A stretch of 64,000 bases of DNA from Planctomycetota bacterium (GTDB lineage Bacteria; Planctomycetota; PUPC01; JACPCR01), in assembly GCA_027625095.1 (NCBI GenBank), contig JAQBXN010000020.1, positions 1-64,000 of the forward strand. Reading direction: 5' to 3'. Shown in pieces: positions 16,133 to 24,645 of the stretch; position 1 is the stretch's first letter; each line of letters starts with the position of its first letter. The notes below the pieces were generated by a model, which saw only the letters and a list, made by a program, of their open reading frames with translations, did no database searches and was not told the origin of the DNA. A program made the position numbers and the translations under genes.

Positions 16133-18073
16133 CTACAGCTCTTTTACACGCACCATCTGCATACGGTCCACATTCGGGCCGCTGGCGCCGGTTGCTTCAA
16201 GGCGGATCGTAATCGAGCCTTGTTTCAGCGGGACGTTAGTGCTCCGCGTAGCAACCCACTTGTCCCAGGAGCCGCCCCCATTCATCGGCAGTCGTTCGAT
16301 CTTTTTTCCATCCACAATTAAATCCAGCGGGCGCTGGCCGGATGCCAGTGAGTACCGGAACTGGAAGTAATAATCACCGTCCTCCTTGACCTCGACCTTC
16401 CATTCAATGTGAGCATCCTTATCTGCGGTGTAATCGACGAAGCCCGTGCCGGAAGACCCACCGTACTGCCTGGAGTAACTGGCCCCCCGAATTTGGCCAT
16501 CCTCAGCCTCATAAACCGTTCCGACCAGTTCTTCCTTATTTACAGGGATAGACTTTGCTGCAAGCGTAGCCTTGCTTGCTTCGCTCCCGCCAAGAGGAGG
16601 TTCGGCAGGTGGTGTATTTTCCAGCAGCCGATTGAGGGTATAGACGACCAGCGTATTCAAGACTGGCTTGCCGTCTTCGGCAGTCACTCCCTTGATATTC
16701 AATTCATGTACTCGCCAGGCTTTCAGCTCCTTGAGTTTCAATGAGACTTTCGTCCGATCTTCTGAAACTTTGGCCTCTAATACTTCAACTTGTGAGACGT
16801 CGTACTGCTTCGAACCATACGGTCGGTGGTAATTGTAAAAATATCGCTTGAACTGGTAAGCCTCCGGCTTCCCTGCTGTGGCCGGGTCTACAGGTCTAGT
16901 AAAGGTGAGGTCAAAGCCGGTCCTGGTCAGATTTATCTTCAGGATTTCCATCGGCACCTTGCCATTCCACGTCATGCGCTGAATTCCTTTCTCGCCGGCC
17001 CAGCCATGATCGTTGTGGCCAATCCAGAGGCTGTTGTCAGGTGCGAAGGCCAACCGGTTATTCCCTCGTTTCAGTCCTGCATCGTCATAAAACGGTACGC
17101 AAGCGCCCTGTAATGCGCCGTCAACCTTTTCCATCATCACTCGCATGATGCGTGCTCTATTCATCTCTCCAACCAGCATCTGGCCGGCAAAGGGCCCGAA
17201 TTCACCTTTTGTGGTGTCGCACAGAGGCTGCGATGGTGAGTTCGCCATGAGCCCGTGAGGAAAGCAGATGGCGGGCCTTGTGCGCAGCTTGTCAAGTTCG
17301 GCCGAAGACATCGTTAACGGATCGGTTTCCCACCCTTCTTTCCAGACGAGACTCGAAACGTGCCCATAAAATTTATCCTTCTCTATGTGAAATAATGGAC
17401 TCGTGCCTACCCAGTCGCCCTGGTTATCTGGAGCGAAGAGATTGCCCTCGAGGTCGTAGCCGAGCCCGTTTGGCGAACGGAGACCGGATGCCCAGGGAAT
17501 CAGTTTTCCTTCCGGTGTGATTTTTATTACCCACCCGCGATAGGGGACACATGAATACATGCGGCCGGGCCGCCCAATCGCCTTGAACTCTCCGCGCACC
17601 TCGTGGCGTATGCCTGCACCTGCTGAAGCGGTATTCAAAGCGCATACATAGTTGCCATCTTTATCCAGGATGGGCCCATAATTGAATTCATGATAATTCC
17701 CAGACTGCCCCATGGAATCGCAGACGGTCTTGTAATGGTCGGCTAAACCGTCCCCATTCGTGTCGCGCAGAAGAGTTAGCTCAGGGCGCTGCATCACCAG
17801 CACTTCTGTATCGTTTAGAGCCTTCACTCCAAGAGGATCATGCAGGCCATGGGCAAAGAGCACCCATTCCTTCTCATCCACATTAAACGTGTAGACCTCG
17901 CCCCGGTGAAAGCACGCGACAAGGCGACCGTCCGGCATAAAATCAATGCCTCCGGTTTCCAAAGAAAGTCCTTCCGGTGTCGGGATGGACTTGATCTCGT
18001 AATAGTTAGAGATGGAGTCTGTCTCGGCCCAACAGGAAGAGAAGATCAGATAGAAGGTAAGTAAGAGTTTCAT
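16133..18073 (-). CDS. Secreted PQQ-type sugar (sorbosone) dehydrogenase-like beta-propeller with C-terminal CBM
   Basis: The start is placed at ATG 18073, which gives a signal peptide (MKLLLTFYLIFSSCWAETD); a longer frame reaching 18241 adds 56 unlikely residues. Residues about 20-400 resemble the membrane-bound sugar dehydrogenase propeller: DFMPDGRLVACFHRGEVYTF, LLRDTNGDGLADHYKTVCDS, WASGLRSPNGLGYDLEGNLF. Around 515-646 lies a beta-sandwich carbohydrate-binding module of CBM6/35 type (YEAEDGQIRGASYSRQYGGS ... LIVDGKKIERLPMNGGGSW). Family members oxidise sugars in the periplasm with PQQ; here PQQ dependence is inference. It lies directly downstream of the cupredoxin gene, a plausible electron acceptor. 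Length 646 aa. Confidence 0.75.
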   Translation of the reverse strand: MKLLLTFYLIFSSCWAETDSISNYYEIKSIPTPEGLSLETGGIDFMPDGRLVACFHRGEVYTFNVDEKEWVLFAHGLHDPLGVKALNDTEVLVMQRPELTLLRDTNGDGLADHYKTVCDSMGQSGNYHEFNYGPILDKDGNYVCALNTASAGAGIRHEVRGEFKAIGRPGRMYSCVPYRGWVIKITPEGKLIPWASGLRSPNGLGYDLEGNLFAPDNQGDWVGTSPLFHIEKDKFYGHVSSLVWKEGWETDPLTMSSAELDKLRTRPAICFPHGLMANSPSQPLCDTTKGEFGPFAGQMLVGEMNRARIMRVMMEKVDGALQGACVPFYDDAGLKRGNNRLAFAPDNSLWIGHNDHGWAGEKGIQRMTWNGKVPMEILKINLTRTGFDLTFTRPVDPATAGKPEAYQFKRYFYNYHRPYGSKQYDVSQVEVLEAKVSEDRTKVSLKLKELKAWRVHELNIKGVTAEDGKPVLNTLVVYTLNRLLENTPPAEPPLGGSEASKATLAAKSIPVNKEELVGTVYEAEDGQIRGASYSRQYGGSSGTGFVDYTADKDAHIEWKVEVKEDGDYYFQFRYSLASGQRPLDLIVDGKKIERLPMNGGGSWDKWVATRSTNVPLKQGSITIRLEATGASGPNVDRMQMVRVKEL

Positions 18074-18152
18074 GGTAGTTTTCAGCCTACTGCACTGGTC
18101 TCCGGCGAAGAGTGCCGGCGTGGGGACGGTGTTTAACCTTGAGTGGCGAGGG

Positions 18153-19787
18153 TTATTGGGCACTGGCTTGCAGAAACAGTTTGAGTATTTCGTTCGGCGA
18201 AAGTACGCGCGAGTAGACCCGCGCATCATCCAGACTTGCATTAATTAAACTTTCCTTGCTCTGGGAGCCGATTACCAGCGTTGCACTTTTTACAAACAGG
18301 CCATTTGATTTCGACGCGCTGGCCTGTTTCCCATTTATGTAAAGTTTGATCTCTCCAGCGCCCAGAGTCGCCGCCAGATGAGTCCACGCCAAGGCCTCAT
18401 TTGCTTTTCCGGTTGCACTTTCGCTCGACTCCCCGCTCTGATTACTAAACTTCAGTGTTTTTGTTTTGTCTTCGTAAGTGAGGTCGAATGACGCCTGGTC
18501 TGATTTTGCCCCGAAGACAGGTTGCTCGGAATTGCCGATGGGTTGAATCCACGCACAGAATGTGGCGCCTGCCTTCAGCTCATCAGTATTGATTTCGGTC
18601 CTGATGCTTGCGGTCTTTGAAAACTTCCATGCACCACCAATAACCCCGTCCTCCTTCAACCCAATCCCGGAGGCCATGACATCGTTCATGCTCCAATACC
18701 CAATGGGCTCCTGGTTGGGAAGCTCCATCATGATGACGGTGAAATTCCTGGCCTCTTCCCTTGAGAGCGTCAGGCGCCCCGTATCCCATTCGCCTGCGGA
18801 TGAAGAATACTTTACGCCTGAATCCTCCTCCGTCATGAAACAGGTCTTCTCGGGCAATTCTCCACTCAAGGCAAAATGGCGTTCAATCCCTGGATGGCCT
18901 GCGTGCTCTTTGATGAGTTCCCTGATTTCAATAGCACCGATTTGATAATTGAATTCGGGATAGCCTCCATCAATGAGGTGATAACCGAGAAATTTTATCG
19001 GCGGTGTCTTGCCTGAGTCATCGAAGAGCAAGGGAAGAGCATATTCTCTGCAAAAGATGCGACCGACTATACCGGCGAAGTTGTTTCCATTACCGGCCAT
19101 GTGAGGCATTACTTTGATGAATCCGCCCTTCCAGATGTAGCGAAGGCGGCAGGCGCCAGCGTCCCAGCAATAGGAAGTATCTCCCGGTAACGCCACGGCA
19201 ATGCTTGCCGGCCCGCTGTCCGGCATGAAGATGCGGTACATCGTCGGCAGCTTCGGCGGATATGCATGATAGTTAGTTGAGGACTCACGGTAATAGGGCG
19301 GCAGATGAGGATCTTTATCGAGGGGTGGCATCGTCCCGCTGCTGGAGACATACATGACCCCATACATCTGATAACCGTGACCGGGGATGGTGCAAAGGTA
19401 TGGATAAGCGCCATCTTTTTCCGGAGCTTGGAATGAGAGTGTTTCCCTGGAATCAGGTTTAAGCACGGGGAAGCTCCAGAGGACTTCCGGTGATTCCGGC
19501 ACATAATGCCTCTGGTCCGCATCCGCAGCCTCTCCCATTTGCATGGATGCGCTCAACACCCGAAGCCGTGCTCCGGGAGCCGTTATCACCATGTTGTGCA
19601 TCATCTGATCCGAATTAAAGAATTCGATACTCACACGACTGCCAGGCGTGACATGGAACCGAGGAGGATCGAATTTCAGGCCAGGGGCGACGCCCATCTG
19701 AATTCTGATGTCCTCAGCCGCGCAGAAAGGAAGAGATATCAGCAGGGATGAGATAAGACTGGCATAGAATTTCACACTATTCGGCAT
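18153..19787 (-). CDS. Azurin/plastocyanin-like copper protein with LamG-type jelly-roll domain
   Basis: The start at 19787 yields a signal peptide (SVKFYASLISSLLISLPFCAAED). Residues about 25-155 are a cupredoxin: the first ligand His in FFNSDQMMHNMVI, then CTIPGHGYQMYGVM, giving the Cys-x4-His-x3-Met set of a type 1 copper site. Residues about 362-540 are a concanavalin-like LamG domain (IGYWSMNDVMASGIGL, WTHLAATLGAGEIKLYINGK, LDDARVYSRVLSPNEILKLF). The middle 200 residues are not recognised. The length of 544 aa is far above azurin (about 130). Likely periplasmic electron carrier anchored to carbohydrate or to a partner. It is 79 bases upstream of the sugar-dehydrogenase-like gene on the same strand. 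Confidence 0.78.
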   Translation of the reverse strand: MPNSVKFYASLISSLLISLPFCAAEDIRIQMGVAPGLKFDPPRFHVTPGSRVSIEFFNSDQMMHNMVITAPGARLRVLSASMQMGEAADADQRHYVPESPEVLWSFPVLKPDSRETLSFQAPEKDGAYPYLCTIPGHGYQMYGVMYVSSSGTMPPLDKDPHLPPYYRESSTNYHAYPPKLPTMYRIFMPDSGPASIAVALPGDTSYCWDAGACRLRYIWKGGFIKVMPHMAGNGNNFAGIVGRIFCREYALPLLFDDSGKTPPIKFLGYHLIDGGYPEFNYQIGAIEIRELIKEHAGHPGIERHFALSGELPEKTCFMTEEDSGVKYSSSAGEWDTGRLTLSREEARNFTVIMMELPNQEPIGYWSMNDVMASGIGLKEDGVIGGAWKFSKTASIRTEINTDELKAGATFCAWIQPIGNSEQPVFGAKSDQASFDLTYEDKTKTLKFSNQSGESSESATGKANEALAWTHLAATLGAGEIKLYINGKQASASKSNGLFVKSATLVIGSQSKESLINASLDDARVYSRVLSPNEILKLFLQASAQ

Positions 19788-19824
19788 AGAGAAACTAATT
19801 GAGACGGTTTTCGGTGGGACCGAC

Positions 19825-20052
19825 GGGGCGTGAACTGTTTGTGAGGTGAAAAATGCCATTTACTGCAAAGCTGAGCACTTGCAGCATAGGCTTCCTGCCT
19901 GTCAGGTCTGAGGGATTTTGCGAGTTGCAAAGGATTACGAGATAGAACGGCATTTGTGGCTTGCGCCTCAAATACCTGGACAGGCCGGAAGCTATCTCTA
20001 CGAGGTGTCCTACGAGGCAGTTTGCTCACGGCAAACAGTTCGCGCACTCGCC
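19825..20052. repeat. MITE-like element, diverged copy
   Basis: The ends carry GGCGTGAACTGTTTG (left) and CAAACAGTTCGCGCAC (right) as inverted repeats. The same end sequence occurs perfectly at 31946-31966/32118-32138. Length is about 228 bases. The inner sequence differs from the other copy and has no long open frame. It fills almost the whole 294-base gap between the cupredoxin and CBM9 genes. Flanking direct repeats are not clear. Confidence 0.5.
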
Positions 20053-20081
20053 GATAGTGCCCTTCGCACACGATAAGACAG

Positions 20082-23000
20082 CTATTGTCTGGATTCTGCA
20101 TAGAGAAGACGGAAATCATGGTATGGCAGAAAAACTGGACCGTAGGTTTCGCCTGCCCCGGCTTTGGGGATAGCTTCTCCTGTTTCCAGATCTTGCAGCA
20201 CGATTGCGTCCTGGTCACGGGTTGCTGTATTGGACCACCAGTCGCCAAGGCCCTCTGGCATTTCTACACCAAGCCGCACCGGCCCAGCTTTTAGGGTGTT
20301 TGAACCGCCCAGAATGCGGCCTGTATCTGAAATAGTTATCGGGAGTTCGGCTTCGCCGTTGGTTTCATTCATGATGACAAAGATGGCTTTGTAGCCCTGT
20401 CCGTCATCGAGCGGCCGCCTGTAAATGGTGGTATGAATCTGGCTTTGGTCTGACGGCTTATCTCCGATCCTTACTAAAGACTCGTTTCGCCAATAAGGCA
20501 GTCGCTCGGTGTTTTCATCGTTGAAGAAACCGAATTTGCTGAGTTCGTCCAATACTCGCAGGCCCTGTTCCTTATGATGAATAATCCCATGAGGGCCTGA
20601 TGGGGAGACGCCAATATCATTTAAGAGCGCACGGCCAAAATGCTGGCGATCCAATCGCTTGTTTCCACCGGCGCGCTCTGGGGTTGAATCTGCACAGACG
20701 GTGGTAACGAGACCGGTGTAGGGTTTGCACATGAACCGGTAGAGCGATATCGGAAATTGGGTAACGACGTCAATGTCATAAGAGCGGTGTCCAGCGCCGC
20801 ACTCTTCCACCAGCAGAGAGCTGTAGATGAATGATTCCAACATGTTGGAACAATTGTTTGACCAGGTGTGCTGCCGCTGGGGAACATTGTTTTTGGCTGA
20901 AACGCGAGCAATGCGTTTATAGTGATTGCGCATCGTGGTCGTGAGAAATCCGCTCTGCCAGGGAAGTTCGTCGCCTTGAATCTGTTCGGGATTCCGCAAA
21001 TAGGCGTTTCCTGCGGCCAGGTTTTCGGAGCGGCCGAATGCGACCGGAAAATATTCATCCATCCACCAGCCGACGCGGCGTCCCACACGGATGTGTCGTT
21101 CGAAATAGTAGGTGGCTTTGTCTTCCCAGGTTTGGTCGAGTTCTTCGCATACGCCAACGTTGCGCCATTGCCCATATCGAAAATACGGGGGTTCGTCTTT
21201 GCGCCATTCCACCGCTTTTTCGTAAGCCATTTCTTTCGGCGCGCTGGCCGCCTGGCGCCATCGCTCGATGAGGTATTCATCTGGAAGATCAATGGGTTCA
21301 AGCCCATAGCCTGCTGCCCAATGGTCGCCTTGAAAATAATGCCAGTTGGCTATGCGATTGTTTACTGGCTTGGGTTTGGCGGGATGCGTTAACAGAGAGA
21401 AATCGATCTTCCTCTGGCCCAGTACGGTTGCTGTATGATTAACAAATTGTACGCGCCAGGTGACATCCCCATCCTTGTTACGTTCAAGCTGCATCGTTGA
21501 TCCTTCCTTATCGAGCAGCCAGCCCTGATCGCGATCGCAGTACCATGACCATGCCCGGTCACCGCTGCCGAACCAGAACCAGGGGACGAATTTGCTGTAA
21601 AAGAGCTCCATCTGTGTTTCGGAACTGTCCCAGATTACTCCCTCCTTTTCAGGAAGTGCTATTTCCCAGCGGTCAGCGCCGGTCATACCGCCTCCACCGG
21701 TTTCTGAGAATCCCATGTCTACTAAACCGGCTACTTCTGTCACGAGCTCAAATAACTCAACTTCAACCGGCTGGTCTGTACCCCAATTCATGGTGCAATG
21801 CATTGAGCCATCGCAGTCGTAACGGGTGGAAAGCGCGATGGAGAGAGGGCCGGCTTTCATTGTGGCTTCATAGACGATTTCGCTCTTCCACTGCCGAACG
21901 ACTTTAGCACTCTCGACCACGTCAGCCTGCTCGCGTTTACCGTTTACGACCACCTCAAATCGAACTGGTTTTCGTAGTTGCGGGCCGCGGCCGACTGCCA
22001 GCAAGGCCGCATCGGACACGCTGGCAGGTGCTGCGCGCGCTTCGAGTGGGAGCTCCCGGATGTCTGGTTTGATAATTAGTTGCTCCGGCAGTCCGGAAGA
22101 AGCGATCCTGAAATAATGTTGCAGGGTGCTGAAGCCGTCAGCAGTCTTTTGAATCGGCGTAAACGGTTCCCACACGACATCGTCGAGTCCGATCTTATTG
22201 TGCTGCCATTCCTCGATGTGAAAGGTGAAAGGGTCAGGATTGCGTTCACCAACAATTCGTCGGTTTTCGTCAAAGAGCAGGAGGGAGAGTTTGTATTTTT
22301 CACCATCCACTAACTCTTGAAGGTCAAGCATGCATACTGCGAAATTTCCTTTGAACTTAATGGAGGCTGCTTTGACTTCGTCTTCATCAACATTGTCTTT
22401 CAGGACAAACAGTTTGGCTTCGACCGCGCTGCGCGCTTCTTCACTCGCGCCGTGTAGACCCTTATCAACCACTGCGCTGACCTTCTTGGTGTAAGAAGAG
22501 AAATTCCAGCGGAAGTCAAAATCCAACCGGGGAGGGCGCATTTCAGCGATGACATCGAGACGTCGCTCCTTGAAGGGGATTTCCGTTACCACAATTTTGG
22601 GGTCCGGCTTCCCTTTCTCGACGATCATCTTCTGCTCACTTACCGTGCCGCCATCCATTGAATGAAATCGGATGAGCCGAGTCCGGAACAGTTGTTTCGC
22701 AGGCTGCCCGGCGCTCCGAACGTCGAACCAGAGGACGTTGTCTTCCGATGTAATACCCGGGAATGGCTGGCGCAGTCTGAGCTGCTTTACTTCGCCGGGG
22801 ACCAATTCGAGGAGACCGTCTTTCATGTCCGGCGAGTCATAGCTCGAATAGATAGTGCCGGCGGCACTTTCCACGAAGAAACCGAGCAGGACGGTTTGCG
22901 AGCGTGTGGCGTGATTCTTTATCGTCATCTTGACGTCAATGACGTCCTCCATGATTGGGCCGAGTTCATTGACCTGAAAGCTCGGCGCCTGCGAATCGAA

Positions 23001-23795
23001 GATGATCTGGGTCTTAGTGGTGTTCCATGCATGGTTGTCGAATGCATTGAAAAACTTTCCATTTCCGCCAATTCCCCGAACAAGCCAGGTTCGGTAAATC
23101 GTGCCGTCCGGCGGGGGAACTTGCACCCAGGGGCGCCCTTGCTCATCCTTTTCACCGTATAGGCCATACAGCATTGATTTGTGAGGGATGGCAAATTCAA
23201 TGACCCACCTGTCGTTTGCCGTGGACGAGCGAATTTTTGCATTCGACTTCCATTTCCGATCCATGCCTGTCTTGTGTGACCAATACCAATCGACGTAGGT
23301 ATTGATCGGATTCACATCAAACCGCAAGAGGCCTAATTGAAAGCCGCGTACGAGGTCATCGTGAGGGCGAAATTCCAATTCGATATGGTCGTCCCAGAGA
23401 ATCCCATAGAGTGGATGGTTCAGGACGTCGGGGAACCTGCCGCGGGCTTTCATCCAGGAGTTTTTAGGATAAATGGGCGAAGTGAATGCGTAGTAAAGGT
23501 TGTCTTTGTCATAGGCGAGATAGACCTGGAGCTGTGTCTGGACCGGGGCGAGGTAGCGGAAATCGGCAGTAGAAAAGTCATACCAGAATCCGGTCAAAGC
23601 TGAGGCGTCCTCCCATTCGCCCGGTGCAAGAACGCCATCGATTTCCGGCGCTTTTTTCATCATCGGAATTCGGATAATGGGTGTATCGACGCGTGCCGCT
23701 TCCCCATAGGAGGCCGGAGTATCCCGGGCTGTTGCGATTTGCGGGAAAGCGAATGATGCAACCAGGATTACAAGAGTGAAATGGTGACTGATCAT
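20082..23795 (-). CDS. Very large secreted CBM9-domain, glycosidase-like protein
   Basis: The protein has 1237 residues with an N-terminal signal peptide (TLVILVASFAFPQIATAR). Residues about 45-280 form a family-9-type carbohydrate-binding domain: APEIDGVLAPGEWEDASAL, LYYAFTSPIYPKN, WDDHIELEFRPHDDLVRGFQ, WVIEFAIPHKSM. The middle is beta-rich. The C-terminal half (RKIDFSLLTHPAKPKPVNNR, GWWMDEYFPVAFGRSENLAA, HTWSNNCSNMLESFIYSS) resembles uncharacterised glycoside-hydrolase-like families of the DUF6067/DUF4091 kind, which include a TIM-barrel with acidic residues. A catalytic pair cannot be assigned. Probable polysaccharide-active enzyme. It lies 72 bases downstream of the nitroreductase gene on the same strand. 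Confidence 0.6.
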   Translation of the reverse strand: MISHHFTLVILVASFAFPQIATARDTPASYGEAARVDTPIIRIPMMKKAPEIDGVLAPGEWEDASALTGFWYDFSTADFRYLAPVQTQLQVYLAYDKDNLYYAFTSPIYPKNSWMKARGRFPDVLNHPLYGILWDDHIELEFRPHDDLVRGFQLGLLRFDVNPINTYVDWYWSHKTGMDRKWKSNAKIRSSTANDRWVIEFAIPHKSMLYGLYGEKDEQGRPWVQVPPPDGTIYRTWLVRGIGGNGKFFNAFDNHAWNTTKTQIIFDSQAPSFQVNELGPIMEDVIDVKMTIKNHATRSQTVLLGFFVESAAGTIYSSYDSPDMKDGLLELVPGEVKQLRLRQPFPGITSEDNVLWFDVRSAGQPAKQLFRTRLIRFHSMDGGTVSEQKMIVEKGKPDPKIVVTEIPFKERRLDVIAEMRPPRLDFDFRWNFSSYTKKVSAVVDKGLHGASEEARSAVEAKLFVLKDNVDEDEVKAASIKFKGNFAVCMLDLQELVDGEKYKLSLLLFDENRRIVGERNPDPFTFHIEEWQHNKIGLDDVVWEPFTPIQKTADGFSTLQHYFRIASSGLPEQLIIKPDIRELPLEARAAPASVSDAALLAVGRGPQLRKPVRFEVVVNGKREQADVVESAKVVRQWKSEIVYEATMKAGPLSIALSTRYDCDGSMHCTMNWGTDQPVEVELFELVTEVAGLVDMGFSETGGGGMTGADRWEIALPEKEGVIWDSSETQMELFYSKFVPWFWFGSGDRAWSWYCDRDQGWLLDKEGSTMQLERNKDGDVTWRVQFVNHTATVLGQRKIDFSLLTHPAKPKPVNNRIANWHYFQGDHWAAGYGLEPIDLPDEYLIERWRQAASAPKEMAYEKAVEWRKDEPPYFRYGQWRNVGVCEELDQTWEDKATYYFERHIRVGRRVGWWMDEYFPVAFGRSENLAAGNAYLRNPEQIQGDELPWQSGFLTTTMRNHYKRIARVSAKNNVPQRQHTWSNNCSNMLESFIYSSLLVEECGAGHRSYDIDVVTQFPISLYRFMCKPYTGLVTTVCADSTPERAGGNKRLDRQHFGRALLNDIGVSPSGPHGIIHHKEQGLRVLDELSKFGFFNDENTERLPYWRNESLVRIGDKPSDQSQIHTTIYRRPLDDGQGYKAIFVIMNETNGEAELPITISDTGRILGGSNTLKAGPVRLGVEMPEGLGDWWSNTATRDQDAIVLQDLETGEAIPKAGAGETYGPVFLPYHDFRLLYAESRQ

Positions 23796-23867
23796 CGTGT
23801 CTATCTGATGGTTCTGAGTGTTGAACGAAGAAACAGGTCAAGAGAAGACTTGCGTCGGTCCCAGGAT

Positions 23868-24443
23868 TTATGCCAACCCCGGCCCATCAAAGGAATTCAG
23901 CTTAACGACCTCTTTCACAGGTTTCCTCAGGCCGCGTGGGCCGGGCTTGTCCTGAATGGGGCCTATGACTACCAGCATGACAGGGATGTAGTTTTCAGGG
24001 ATTTTTACCAGCTCGATGACTGCTTCCGGGTTGAAGCCGATCATCGGCCCAGAATCGTATCCACGATTTTTTGCGGAATACATCAGCGTCATCGCAGCAA
24101 GTGAGGCAGACCGAATGGCTTCGTCGCGTATGAGTTGATCTTTACCTTCGTAAAACCCTTGAATGCGATCGCTGCTCACGTCGCGGTAAGCATCAAGTTT
24201 TCCGCAGACGACAACAGCCGCGGAACAGCTCTCAACTTGTTGCTGCCCAAATGCCGCATCCTTCAGCCTCGATTTCTGTCCTGGATCAGTAACGGCGATA
24301 AAGAGCCAGTGTTGCAAATTGAAGGAGCTCGGACTGAGAATGACTTCTTCAAAAAGCTCCTTGAGTTCGGCCTCGCTGATGGTCTTATCGGGGTCGTAAG
24401 ATTTGATACTCCTGCGCTGTTCGATGACTTCTTTGTAATCCAT
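23868..24443 (-). CDS. Nitroreductase-family FMN protein
   Basis: This 191-residue protein has the nitroreductase N-terminus MDYKEVIEQRRSIKSYDPDK (conserved RRS-x-x-x-[FY]) and SPSSFNLQHWLFIAVTDP for FMN phosphate binding. SASLAAMTLMYSAKNRGYDS matches the dimer-interface helix, and a GPMIGFNPEAV segment follows. These enzymes reduce nitro compounds, flavins or quinones with NAD(P)H; the substrate is not predictable. No signal peptide. It sits between two genes for huge secreted proteins on the same strand but is unlikely to be functionally tied to them. Confidence 0.9.
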   Translation of the reverse strand: MDYKEVIEQRRSIKSYDPDKTISEAELKELFEEVILSPSSFNLQHWLFIAVTDPGQKSRLKDAAFGQQQVESCSAAVVVCGKLDAYRDVSSDRIQGFYEGKDQLIRDEAIRSASLAAMTLMYSAKNRGYDSGPMIGFNPEAVIELVKIPENYIPVMLVVIGPIQDKPGPRGLRKPVKEVVKLNSFDGPGLA

Positions 24444-24617
24444 TTATGACTTCTCAGGTGGACGAATGAGGGCAGCCAGAATAGCGAGAGCTGACTGATT
24501 CGCCTCCGAGGCAATAAGAGGGCGGAATATCCCCAAGGATTCGGAAAGATGAGGAAAGGGATTACCAGCATCGAGTATCAACCGCTATCCCAACAGCACC
24601 GGTAATCACGTCCAGGG

Positions 24618-24644
24618 TTACGTATTACGTATTACGTATTACGT
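24618..24644. repeat. Heptamer tandem repeat (TTACGTA)
   Basis: TTACGTA three times in a row plus TTACGT, ending one base before the stop codon of the 2091-residue gene (24646). The same heptamer theme in inverse orientation (GCGTAAT) occurs at 59823-59850, and a degenerate form at 34371-34398. Confidence 0.8.
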
Positions 24645-24645
24645 C

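Noticed and set aside
24618..24644. Heptamer arrays as a CRISPR array
   Set aside because: Units are seven bases with no spacers, and no cas gene is present anywhere in the window.
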